From: J061 sp003695725 [NCBI: Candidatus Schekmanbacteria bacterium]
Lineage (GTDB): Bacteria > Schekmanbacteria > GWA2-38-11
Direction of reading: 5' to 3'
DNA length: 8,372 nt
Assembly (NCBI GenBank): GCA_003695725.1
Contig: RFHX01000048.1
Span: forward strand, 1-8,372
Positions 1 through 6,543 of this stretch are shown one piece after another. The notes beneath the pieces are model-generated. The model was given only the letters and a program-made list of their open reading frames with translations, did no database searches and had not been told where the DNA came from. The translations under genes were made by a program, and so were the position numbers. Position 1 is the stretch's first letter; each line of letters starts with the position of its first letter.

Positions 1-12
1 AAATAATTTGCT

Positions 13-1425
13 ATGTTAAAAAAACATAACCAACTATTTTTATCAATTCTATTTTTTTCTGACCTGATTGTTGTTGCAGTATCTTGGGTGCTTGCTTATT
101 ATCTGCGTTTTTATTACATAAAAATAATTCCAGTCACAAAAGGGATTCCTCCCTTTGATGGTTATGTATTTCTCTTACTCTTTATCCTTGTAATTTCAGG
201 CGGTATCTTTAGGTATTTTAAATTGTATATCCCGCGCCGCCATAGTTTAAATGTTGATGAATTTTTTTGCATCGTAAAATCAACGCTTGCAATAATCATT
301 CTCACCGGTTTTATCACCTTTTTTTACAGAAACTATTCCTATTCACGAGTTGTAATGGTCTACTTCTTTTTCGTAAATGTATTCCTTATGACAACTGTAA
401 GAGGAATTATCAGAAAGATACTCAAGTATTTTAGAAAGAAAGGATATAATATTCGCAGAATAGTTATCATTGGTACGGGAGAGGCGGGCGAAAGCTTTTA
501 TGAAAAAATTAACAGCCATCCTGAAATGGGTTTTCGTGTTGAAGGCTTTGTTGATGATACAATAAGAAAAAATACACCTGAGATAAGAAAAAAGTATCTT
601 GGCACTATAGATGAAATAAGCAATATCCTAAAAAAACATAAAGTTGACCAGATATATATAGCCTTGCCTCTTAGTGATTACAACACCCTTCTCAGAGTTA
701 TGGGAATTCTAAAGGATGAAATGGTTGATGTCATTATCATTCCTGACCTATATCAGTTTATTACTTTGAATGCAGGTGTAGAGGATTTTATGGGCCTGCC
801 AATCATAAATATTACAAGAAGCCCCCTTTATGGATGGAATAGTATTTTGAAGAGATTACTTGATCTTTCGATTTCTATTGTCGCCGTAATTGTACTTCAT
901 ACAATTATCCCCCTTATGCCAATAATCTATTTAATTACTTTTATTACTTCAGGGAGACCAATCTTTTATAAACAGGAGAGAATGAGTTTAGACGGCAGAA
1001 GATTTATTGTCTATAAAATTAGAACTATGGTAGTGGATGCTGAAGCTGAAACAGGGGCTGTTTGGGCTGTCCCCAATGACAAACGTTCCACAAAGTTCGG
1101 CAGAATACTCCGCCGCCTAAGCCTTGATGAATTACCTCAACTTTTTAATGTTATTAAGGGTGATATGAGTTTAGTGGGTCCAAGGCCTGAAAGGCCTGTT
1201 TTTGTAAATGAATTTAAAAAAACAATCCCTAAATATATGTTAAGGCATAGAATTAAGGCAGGATGCACAGGTTGGGCACAGGTAAATGGATGGCGCGGCA
1301 ATACATCGTTGGAGAAAAGAATTGAATATGACCTTTATTATCTTGAAAATTGGTCACTTTCATTTGACCTTAAAATATTGTGGTTGACACTCTGGAAGGG
1401 ATTTATAAACAAAAACGCTTATTGA
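13..1425 (+). CDS. Undecaprenyl-phosphate glucose phosphotransferase, WcaJ/polyprenyl glycosylphosphotransferase family
   Basis: This is an inner-membrane enzyme that transfers a hexose-1-phosphate (probably glucose-1-P from UDP-glucose) to undecaprenyl phosphate, the first step of exopolysaccharide or capsule repeat-unit assembly. The 470 residues match the family length. Hydrophobic segments lie near residues 11-30, 50-66, 86-104 and 112-127. A Rossmann-like domain follows with GTGEAGE at 154-160. A further membrane hairpin lies at about 283-311, and the catalytic sugar-transferase domain occupies the C-terminal 190 residues. Its signatures are QERMSLDG (321-328), KIRTM (335-339), the Asp-Glu pair of SLDELPQLFN (D372, E373), GDMSLVGPRPE (383-393) and TGWAQVNGWRG (419-429). 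An in-frame TAA at 4-6 fixes the start at or after ATG 13, and the first residues look like the family N-terminus. No Shine-Dalgarno is visible in the 12 upstream bases. Sugar specificity is inferred from family resemblance. It is followed by ugd, consistent with a polysaccharide locus extending left of the window. Confidence 0.93.
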   Translation: MLKKHNQLFLSILFFSDLIVVAVSWVLAYYLRFYYIKIIPVTKGIPPFDGYVFLLLFILVISGGIFRYFKLYIPRRHSLNVDEFFCIVKSTLAIIILTGFITFFYRNYSYSRVVMVYFFFVNVFLMTTVRGIIRKILKYFRKKGYNIRRIVIIGTGEAGESFYEKINSHPEMGFRVEGFVDDTIRKNTPEIRKKYLGTIDEISNILKKHKVDQIYIALPLSDYNTLLRVMGILKDEMVDVIIIPDLYQFITLNAGVEDFMGLPIINITRSPLYGWNSILKRLLDLSISIVAVIVLHTIIPLMPIIYLITFITSGRPIFYKQERMSLDGRRFIVYKIRTMVVDAEAETGAVWAVPNDKRSTKFGRILRRLSLDELPQLFNVIKGDMSLVGPRPERPVFVNEFKKTIPKYMLRHRIKAGCTGWAQVNGWRGNTSLEKRIEYDLYYLENWSLSFDLKILWLTLWKGFINKNAY

Positions 1426-1449
1426 CTTTTTTCTTTTTTCGATTATTAA
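1422..1449 (+). promoter_or_regulatory. Possible sigma-70-type promoter upstream of ugd
   Basis: TTGACT at 1422-1427 overlaps the stop codon of the preceding gene. It is followed after 16 bases by TATTAA at 1444-1449. The -35 match is good (5 of 6) and the -10 match is fair (4 of 6). In such AT-rich DNA chance matches are frequent, so this is only a candidate for separate transcription of ugd and the genes behind it. The alternative is read-through from the upstream gene. Confidence 0.25.
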
Positions 1450-1484
1450 ATTTCCTTTTATATTGGCATAAAAGAAAAATTTAA
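1446..1484. repeat. Imperfect AT-rich inverted repeat in the gap before ugd
   Basis: TTAAATTT (1446-1453) pairs with AAATTTAA (1477-1484), and CTTTTAT (1455-1461) pairs with ATAAAAG (1468-1474). That gives 15 base pairs around a 6-base loop ATTGGC, interrupted only by C1454 against AA at 1475-1476. The stem has almost no G-C pairs and is not followed by a T tract; a T-rich stretch at 1427-1439 lies before it. It therefore does not look like a standard intrinsic terminator. It could be an operator, an mRNA hairpin in the ugd leader, or chance in AT-rich sequence. Confidence 0.45.
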
Positions 1485-1505
1485 AGATTAAATATCTGAT
1501 ATAAC

Positions 1506-1510
1506 GGAGG
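1506..1510 (+). promoter_or_regulatory. Ribosome binding site of ugd
   Basis: GGAGG lies five bases before ATG 1516 and is the strongest Shine-Dalgarno in the window. It fixes the ugd start and suggests efficient independent initiation rather than coupling to the upstream gene, which ends 90 bases earlier. Confidence 0.85.
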
Positions 1511-1515
1511 TTAGG

Positions 1516-2817
1516 ATGAATATCTGCGTAATCGGAACAGGGTATGTAGGATTAGTAACAGGGGCAGTATTTGCTGATTTAGGAAATGATGTGATTTGTG
1601 TCGATAAAATTGAAGAAAAGATAGAGAAGTTGAAAAAAGGCATAATGCCTATCTATGAGCCGGGCCTTGAAGAGATGGTAATAAGGAATTGCAAGGAAGG
1701 GCGTTTGTTTTTTTCAACGAGTATTAAAGAAGGAGTACAAAAGTCTGAAGTAATATTTATAGCTGTAGGCACACCTCCAAAAGAGAATGGAGAAACGGAC
1801 CTATCTTATATTGAAGAAGCAGCTAGGGAAATAGCAGAAGCGATAAATGGGTACAAGGTTATTGTCAATAAATCAACTGTTCCAGTAGGGACAGGTGACC
1901 TCGTAAGGAATATAGTAGAAAAAAACAAAAAGATGGATGTGAAATTCGATGTTGTGTCAAATCCTGAATTTTTAAGAGAGGGCTCTGCAATCAGTGATAC
2001 ATTATATCCTGATCGAATTGTAATCGGTGCTCCATCAAAGGAAGTAGCAATGGTGCTTCTTGAACTTTATGCAACTTTGGAAAGGCCAATGATTATCACA
2101 GATGTTTATAGCGCTGAAACAATTAAATATGCCTCAAATTCATTTCTTGCTTTGAAAATATCTTTTATCAATTCTATTGCTAACCTCTGTGAAAAAACCG
2201 GTGCAAATGTCATCGATGTAGCCAAGGGTATGGGACTTGATTCAAGAATAGGTAAAAGCTTCCTTGATCCGGGTTTGGGCTATGGCGGTTCATGTTTTCC
2301 TAAAGACGTTGATTCTTTTATTTATACTGCTGAAAAATATGGCACAGATTTTGGAATATTGAAAGAAGCTGTTAAAGAAAACAAAAGAAGAGTTCCTCTC
2401 TTTTTGAATAAAATGAAGAGTGTTCTTAAGTCCTTTGAAGGAAAAACTATAGGTATACTTGGTCTTGCCTTTAAGCCTGATACAGACGATATCAGAGAAG
2501 CGAAATCCATTGAGTTGATAGATTCCCTCCTCAAGGAAAAGGCAACAATTCGAGCTTATGACCCTGCAGCTATGGAAAATACAAAAAAAGTCTTTCCTCA
2601 GATTACTTACTGCAATAATTCATATGAAGTTGCGGATGGCAGTGATGCTTTAGTGATTGTGACTGAATGGAGAGAATTTAAACAGCTTAATATGGATAGA
2701 ATCAAATCTGTTATGAAGCAGCCAATTATTTTTGACGGAAGAAATATCTATGATGTGGATAGGAAGAAACAGCTTGGATTCAAATATTACAGCATAGGGA
2801 GAAAAAATGCCGAATAG
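1516..2817 (+). CDS. ugd: UDP-glucose 6-dehydrogenase
   Basis: This cytosolic enzyme performs the NAD-dependent four-electron oxidation of UDP-glucose to UDP-glucuronate, a precursor of acidic exopolysaccharides and capsules. The 433 residues are of normal length. The N-terminal NAD domain opens with the dinucleotide loop GTGYVG (7-12). AVGTPP (83-88) and STVPVGT (120-126) follow, then the substrate segment NPEFLREGSA (149-158). The central helix has KYASNSF (204-210, with K204 and N208). The catalytic loop is GYGGSCFPKD (255-264), with the nucleophile C260 and D264. The C-terminal UDP-binding domain has GLAFKPDTDD (316-325). These loops fit UDP-glucose dehydrogenase better than the UDP-ManNAc or GDP-mannose relatives, though a related UDP-sugar cannot be excluded. 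It shares a sugar nucleotide with the upstream glycosylphosphotransferase. Its last 11 bases overlap yicC, so the two are probably cotranscribed. Confidence 0.96.
   Translation: MNICVIGTGYVGLVTGAVFADLGNDVICVDKIEEKIEKLKKGIMPIYEPGLEEMVIRNCKEGRLFFSTSIKEGVQKSEVIFIAVGTPPKENGETDLSYIEEAAREIAEAINGYKVIVNKSTVPVGTGDLVRNIVEKNKKMDVKFDVVSNPEFLREGSAISDTLYPDRIVIGAPSKEVAMVLLELYATLERPMIITDVYSAETIKYASNSFLALKISFINSIANLCEKTGANVIDVAKGMGLDSRIGKSFLDPGLGYGGSCFPKDVDSFIYTAEKYGTDFGILKEAVKENKRRVPLFLNKMKSVLKSFEGKTIGILGLAFKPDTDDIREAKSIELIDSLLKEKATIRAYDPAAMENTKKVFPQITYCNNSYEVADGSDALVIVTEWREFKQLNMDRIKSVMKQPIIFDGRNIYDVDRKKQLGFKYYSIGRKNAE
2796..2801 (+). promoter_or_regulatory. Ribosome binding site of yicC inside ugd
   Basis: AGGGAG ends five bases before ATG 2807 and lies within the last codons of ugd. 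It supports the overlapping yicC start and thus coupling of the polysaccharide genes to the housekeeping run. Confidence 0.75.
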
Positions 2818-3688
2818 TATGACAGGGTATAGTGAGGCATCCGTCAAAAAAAAAACTTTTCAAATCAATGTATCTTTAAAGTCTTTGAATCACCGCTTCT
2901 TTGAAGTTTCATCCTATAAAGCTCCGGATATTCTTCGAGCATTCGAAAAAGATGCAATTTCACTTCTCAAAAAAAATTTCTCCCGTGGCAGATTTGATAT
3001 TTTTATTTCTGTAAAAACAACAGAGCTTTGCAAAAGAAAATTTGTAATTGATTTGCAAAGCGCCGAAAATTTTTATTCCACATTACAGGCTTTGAAAAAA
3101 ACGCTAAATCTTGAAGGGGATATTTCAGTATCAGATTTAACGAGCCATATTGATTATTTCATAAGTGATGCAGGGGAAAAAGAAGATGAGCAAATGTTAA
3201 AATATGCTCAAGAGGCATTAATATTGGCTATAGAAAGATTGAAGAAATCACGCCGAAAAGAAGGCTCTCATCTTTCAGCAGATATAAAAATGAGAATGAA
3301 GGAAATTGGCAAAAGATTAAAAGATATTTCTAAACTTGCTTCTTCTATGCCCAATGCATATGCGGAAAGGCTTCGAAAAAGATTGAAAAAGCTGAATATG
3401 GGTAATGAGATAGATAATGAAAAGATTTCAGAGCTTGTAGCAATAACTGCAGATAAATGTGATATTTCAGAAGAAATTTCACGCCTCAAAATTCATCTCA
3501 AAAACTTTAATGATATAATTAAAAGCGACAATGAATGCGGGAAGAAACTGGAGTTTTATTTGCAGGAAATTCATAGAGAGATTAATACGGTTGGTTCAAA
3601 GGCAATAAAACCTGAAATAACTGAGAATGTAGTGCTTATAAAGGGAGAACTGGAAAAGGTTAGGGAACAAGTACAAAATATTGAATAA
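2807..3688 (+). CDS. yicC: YicC/YloC family endoribonuclease
   Basis: A 293-residue member of the YicC (Bacillus YloC) family. The E. coli relative is reported to be an endoribonuclease that acts on small RNA; the role here is inferred from that family. The N-terminal YicC domain opens with the hallmark SMTGYS (4-9) and has LKSLNHRFFE (24-33). The linker carries the conserved KEGSHLSADI (151-160). The C-terminal DUF1732 domain has CDISEEISRLKIHL (218-231) and then GKKLEFYLQEIHREINTVGSKA (245-266), the region with conserved acidic residues. Middle residues 140-200 are highly charged and predicted helical. The start is supported by the internal ribosome site and by SMTG lying directly after the first residues, as in relatives. 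It overlaps ugd by 11 bases and is followed 9 bases later by remA, the order yloC-remA-gmk known from Bacillus. Confidence 0.93.
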   Translation: MPNSMTGYSEASVKKKTFQINVSLKSLNHRFFEVSSYKAPDILRAFEKDAISLLKKNFSRGRFDIFISVKTTELCKRKFVIDLQSAENFYSTLQALKKTLNLEGDISVSDLTSHIDYFISDAGEKEDEQMLKYAQEALILAIERLKKSRRKEGSHLSADIKMRMKEIGKRLKDISKLASSMPNAYAERLRKRLKKLNMGNEIDNEKISELVAITADKCDISEEISRLKIHLKNFNDIIKSDNECGKKLEFYLQEIHREINTVGSKAIKPEITENVVLIKGELEKVREQVQNIE

Positions 3689-3697
3689 AAAAAGGTT

Positions 3698-3958
3698 ATG
3701 AATGATTTTCTGATAAATATCGGTTTTAATAATATGGTAGTATCTTCAAGGATTGTTGCCGTTGTTTCACCTCTTTCCAATCCGATGAAAAGAATGAAAG
3801 AAGAGTCAAAAAATAACGGAAAATTAATTGATGTTACACAGGGAAGAAAGACAAGAGCTATAATCATTATGGATAGCGGACACATTATCTTGAGTGCTCT
3901 CAATCCTGAAACAATTTCACAGAGAATCAATGGTGAAGAATCAAAGAAAAAGATTTAG
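3698..3958 (+). CDS. remA: RemA family DNA-binding regulator (DUF370)
   Basis: An 86-residue RemA (DUF370, YlzA) protein. In Bacillus subtilis RemA is an oligomeric DNA-binding protein that activates extracellular-matrix and osmoprotection operons; outside Firmicutes its targets are mostly unknown. The family core is intact: LINIGF (5-10), SRIVAVVSP (17-25), LIDVTQGRKTRAIIIMDSGH (43-62) and ILSALNPETISQR (64-76). The basic residues R18, R50, K51 and R53 match the positively charged, DNA-contacting kind of positions expected in the ring. The C-terminal ten residues are polar and lysine-rich and are not conserved. The upstream AAGG at 3692-3695 is a weak ribosome site, and the 9-base gap to yicC suggests coupling. 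The 3' end overlaps the guanylate kinase gene. Its position behind two polysaccharide genes fits a matrix role, but that is inference; the yicC-remA-gmk order alone is common. Confidence 0.92.
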   Translation: MNDFLINIGFNNMVVSSRIVAVVSPLSNPMKRMKEESKNNGKLIDVTQGRKTRAIIIMDSGHIILSALNPETISQRINGEESKKKI

Positions 3959-4562
3959 TCCAAGCAGATTAGCTTCCAAAAAAATTCCCTTGCTTATTAT
4001 AGTTTCTGCTCCTTCTGGCTCAGGCAAGACTACAATATTAAAATATCTTTGTTCTATTAACAAAAACTTGAAGTACTCAATTTCATTTACAACGAGAGAA
4101 AAACGCAGAGGAGAAAAAAACGGCAAGCATTACCACTTTATAAAAAAAGAGGAGTTTTTAAGGCTTCGCAAAGAGGGATTCTTCGCTGAGTGGGCAAAGG
4201 TTTATGGAAATTATTATGGCACTTCCAAAAAAAGTATTCAGTCAATTTTATCCAAGGGATATGATGTTGTTATGGATTTGGATACAAAGGGAGCAAAAAG
4301 CATAAAAAAGATTTTTAGAAATGCTGTGACAATATTCATAATGCCTCCCACTATTGAAGAGTTAAAGAAGCGCCTTAAAAAAAGGAAAAGCGATTCAGAC
4401 GCTGAGATAGAAAAAAGATTTAGTCTTGCTATGAAAGAAATTTCGCAAATATCCAGATATGACTATTTGGTTGTAAATGATAATGTAAGAGAGGCAGGTA
4501 AGAAAATTATTAAGATTATTGAAGCTGAGAAAAGTCGTGTCTCAAGGATTTTAAATGACTGA
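3930..4562 (+). CDS. gmk: Guanylate kinase
   Basis: This cytosolic enzyme phosphorylates GMP (and dGMP) to GDP using ATP and is essential in nucleotide metabolism. From ATG 3930 it has 210 residues, typical of the family. Visible motifs are the P-loop APSGSGKT (27-34), the GMP-binding segment SISFTTREKRRGEKNGKHYHF (key residues S50, T54, R56, G61, Y68), the EWAKVYGNYYGTS segment (87-99), the MDLDTKGA strand (115-122), and the lid region with FIMPPTIEELKKRL (136-149) and R152. Two positions differ from the usual consensus: Y92 replaces His in the VHGN motif, and K120 replaces Gln in the VQGA motif. ATG 3930 overlaps remA by 29 bases and has only a weak ribosome site (AGAGA, 3921-3925). A GTG at 3894 would add 12 residues that look unlike the family, and GTG 3933 is also possible. 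The last 8 bases overlap maf. Confidence 0.93.
   Translation: MVKNQRKRFSPSRLASKKIPLLIIVSAPSGSGKTTILKYLCSINKNLKYSISFTTREKRRGEKNGKHYHFIKKEEFLRLRKEGFFAEWAKVYGNYYGTSKKSIQSILSKGYDVVMDLDTKGAKSIKKIFRNAVTIFIMPPTIEELKKRLKKRKSDSDAEIEKRFSLAMKEISQISRYDYLVVNDNVREAGKKIIKIIEAEKSRVSRILND
4544..4548 (+). promoter_or_regulatory. Ribosome binding site of maf inside gmk
   Basis: AAGGA ends six bases before ATG 4555 and lies in the last codons of gmk. It supports the start that overlaps gmk by 8 bases. Confidence 0.6.
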
Positions 4563-5178
4563 CTTATTCAAGAAAAAAATCATACTTGCATCATCCTCGC
4601 CGAGAAGAATTGAACTTTTAAAAAAATTTGTTCCTTCCGTAAAAAATGACTCTGCTGATATTGATGAGACTCCGTATAAAAACGAAAGATGTGAAGATTT
4701 CGTAATAAGGATAGCAAAAGAGAAAGCTTATGCCCTTTCAAATAAGTATCCTTCGAGCTTGATAATTGCTGCTGATACAGTTGTTTATTTTAAAAACTCT
4801 ATGTTAGGCAAACCATCAGACACCACCGAAGCAAAAGAGATGTTGAAAAGACTTTGTGGCAATCGTCACTTCGTCTACACTGGTTTATGTGTTTTAGATA
4901 CTGAATCATCGAAATTTCAGACCGACATTGTTTCTACAGAAGTTTATATGGATACTCTTTCAGATGATGAGATTGAATATTATGTTAACAGCTTAGAGCC
5001 GCTTGATAAGGCAGGTGCTTATGGCATACAGGATATAGCTTCTTTATTCATAAGAAAAATCGATGGGGATTATTTTAATGTTGTTGGTTTACCTCTCTAT
5101 AAATTAAAGAAAATCTTTGAATGCTTTGATATAAACCTGATTAAGATTGCCTCATTATCAAAGATGATAAAGAAATAA
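4555..5178 (+). CDS. maf: Maf family nucleoside triphosphate pyrophosphatase (YhdE type)
   Basis: Maf proteins hydrolyse nucleoside triphosphates to monophosphate and pyrophosphate and are thought to clean non-canonical or excess nucleotides; overexpression can affect septum formation. Visible motifs are LASSSPRR (11-18), DIDETP (35-40), the metal-binding ADTVV (73-77), GKP (85-87), TGL (109-111), DKAGAYGIQ (151-159) and GDYFNVVGLPL (171-181). The AGAYGIQ form is that of the YhdE subfamily (dTTP/UTP and modified pyrimidine nucleotides) rather than the YceF subfamily (7-methyl-GTP). The 207 residues are slightly longer than usual because about 16 residues after IFECFDI form a non-conserved hydrophobic and lysine tail. 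It overlaps gmk by 8 bases and is followed by the DUF167 gene after 21 bases. Substrate range is inferred from motifs only. Confidence 0.93.
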   Translation: MTDLFKKKIILASSSPRRIELLKKFVPSVKNDSADIDETPYKNERCEDFVIRIAKEKAYALSNKYPSSLIIAADTVVYFKNSMLGKPSDTTEAKEMLKRLCGNRHFVYTGLCVLDTESSKFQTDIVSTEVYMDTLSDDEIEYYVNSLEPLDKAGAYGIQDIASLFIRKIDGDYFNVVGLPLYKLKKIFECFDINLIKIASLSKMIKK

Positions 5179-5199
5179 GAATAGCAATTAGTTAGATTT

Positions 5200-5496
5200 A
5201 TGGAAACAGTTCTGAAAGTTAAAGTTATTCCGAAATCATCAAAGAAGGAAATTGTTTGTGACGGAATAGGAGGAATAAAAGTTAAAGTAAATGTGCCTCC
5301 TATCGAAGGCAAAGCGAACAAGGCATGTATAGAACTTTTGGCTCAGTATTTTAAAATTCCTAAAAGTAAGATAGAAATTATTGGAGGAACAAAGAGCAGG
5401 AATAAGATTGTAAGGTTTTTTGATATTGAAAACGATAAAATGCAAAAAATTAATGATTTCCTTAAATCTAAAAAGAAAAAGGGAGACACAATATGA
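5200..5496 (+). CDS. DUF167/YggU family small protein
   Basis: A 98-residue protein of the DUF167 (YggU) family, small alpha/beta proteins of unknown function found in most bacterial groups. Recognisable conserved stretches are LKVKVIPKSSKKEI (5-18), the core GIKVKVNVPPIEGKAN (25-40), LLAQYFKIPKSKIEI (46-60) and GGTKSRNK (62-69), the last matching the usual SGxxSRxK end of the domain. About 28 residues follow, ending in a lysine-rich tail. No clear Shine-Dalgarno precedes ATG 5200, so it may depend on coupling to maf 21 bases upstream. Its stop codon overlaps the mtnA start by 4 bases (ATGA). The family is often encoded next to YggT or pyrroline-carboxylate reductase genes; neither is here. 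I do not assign a function. Confidence 0.9.
   Translation: METVLKVKVIPKSSKKEIVCDGIGGIKVKVNVPPIEGKANKACIELLAQYFKIPKSKIEIIGGTKSRNKIVRFFDIENDKMQKINDFLKSKKKKGDTI
5481..5485 (+). promoter_or_regulatory. Ribosome binding site of mtnA
   Basis: GGGAG lies seven bases before ATG 5493, within the last codons of the DUF167 gene. It supports the ATGA-overlap start of mtnA. Confidence 0.75.
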
Positions 5497-6533
5497 TAAG
5501 ACCTGTTGTATGGAAAGACGGTGCTGTAATACTTCTTGACCAGACTAAGCTTCCATTAAAAGAGAAGTATGTAATCTGCAAATCCGTTGAACAAGTGGCG
5601 AGAGCGATAGAGACAATGATTGTCAGAGGAGCGCCTGCTATAGGTGTAACTGCGGCTATGGGAGTCGCTCTTTCAGCATATAGGAATCAATCTAAAAAGA
5701 GCAAAGAATTTCGCAGGCAAGTCTATAAAGATATCAAACGGTTATCAAAGACAAGGCCTACTGCTGTTAATCTTTTTTGGGCTCTTGAAAGGATGAAGAA
5801 ATTGATTGATTCAAATGCGCAGAATGAAGATACATATGGGCTTGTAAAGAAGATTATCAATGAAGCTATTGATATTTGTAATGAAGACATCGAAATAAAC
5901 AGGAAAATGGGACAATTTGGAGAAAAACTCTTTAAGTCAGGAGACACTGTTTTAACTCATTGTAATGCAGGTGCACTTGCGACAGCCGGATATGGGACAG
6001 CTTTGGGGGTAATTAGAGCAGCGGTGGAAAGGGGAAAAAAGATAAATGTCATTGCCGATGAAACACGGCCTTTTTTGCAAGGCGCGCGGTTGACAGCATG
6101 GGAATTGAAGAAGGATAGGATTCCGGTAACATTGATTACGGACAATATGGCAGGTTATCTTTTTAGTCAGGGGCTTATAGACAGAGTTATTGTTGGTGCT
6201 GATAGGATTGCAGCAAACGGTGATGTTGCAAATAAAATAGGCACATATAATGTTGCTCTTCTTGCCTACCATCATAAAGTTCCCTTCTATGTAGCGGCAC
6301 CTCTATCGACCATTGATAGGAAGATAAAAAATGGAAGTGAAATTCCAATTGAAGAAAGAAAATTTGAAGAAGTAACGAAAATTCAAGGCAAACAGATTGC
6401 ACCAAAAGGAGTCAAAGCAAAAAATCCGGCTTTCGATGTTACACCTTCAAAATATGTGTCGGCTATAATTACTGAAAAGGGTGTGCTAAGAAAGCCATAT
6501 AGACGGTCAATAAAATCAGCATTTGAGAAGTAA
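5493..6533 (+). CDS. mtnA: S-methyl-5-thioribose-1-phosphate isomerase
   Basis: MtnA converts 5-methylthioribose-1-phosphate to 5-methylthioribulose-1-phosphate in salvage of methylthioadenosine, a by-product of polyamine synthesis. The 346 residues are normal for the family (related to eIF2B alpha). Motifs are MIVRGAPAIGV (42-52), THCNAGALATAGYGTALG (155-172) with the catalytic C157, DETRPFLQGARLTAWEL (189-205), DNMAGY (217-222), VGADRIAANGD (234-244) with the catalytic D237, NKIGTY (247-252) and the C-terminal FDVTP (314-318). These fit MtnA better than the archaeal ribose-1,5-bisphosphate isomerase or the eIF2B subunits. It starts by ATGA overlap with the DUF167 gene and is the last gene of the + strand run. 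No other methionine-salvage gene (mtnP, mtnK, mtnB, mtnC, mtnD) is in the window, so whether the product goes to methionine or to a shunt cannot be read here. Confidence 0.95.
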   Translation: MIRPVVWKDGAVILLDQTKLPLKEKYVICKSVEQVARAIETMIVRGAPAIGVTAAMGVALSAYRNQSKKSKEFRRQVYKDIKRLSKTRPTAVNLFWALERMKKLIDSNAQNEDTYGLVKKIINEAIDICNEDIEINRKMGQFGEKLFKSGDTVLTHCNAGALATAGYGTALGVIRAAVERGKKINVIADETRPFLQGARLTAWELKKDRIPVTLITDNMAGYLFSQGLIDRVIVGADRIAANGDVANKIGTYNVALLAYHHKVPFYVAAPLSTIDRKIKNGSEIPIEERKFEEVTKIQGKQIAPKGVKAKNPAFDVTPSKYVSAIITEKGVLRKPYRRSIKSAFEK

Positions 6534-6543
6534 AATAAGATTG

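Noticed and set aside
1411-1440. Intrinsic terminator after the first gene, suggested by the T-rich stretch 1427-1439
   Set aside because: There is no G-C-rich hairpin in front of the T-rich stretch; the upstream bases are A-rich and form no stable stem.
1462-1480. TTGGCATAAAAG as a possible sigma-54 -24/-12 promoter before ugd
   Set aside because: Only the GG of the -24 half is present; there is no GC at the required spacing for the -12 half.
3894-3929. GTG 3894 as the gmk start, adding 12 residues
   Set aside because: The added residues are simply remA codons read in another frame, no ribosome site precedes the GTG, and the ATG at 3930 already gives a full-length kinase.
3571-3930. Open minus-strand frame of 119 residues across the yicC-remA junction
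   Set aside because: It is opposite two clearly recognised genes, has no family resemblance, and its hydrophobic make-up follows from reading lysine- and isoleucine-rich codons in reverse.
5952-6275. Open minus-strand frame of 107 residues within mtnA, rich in cysteine and proline
   Set aside because: It lies wholly opposite the well-conserved catalytic core of mtnA, has no ribosome site or recognisable domain, and its composition is what the antisense of this gene gives.
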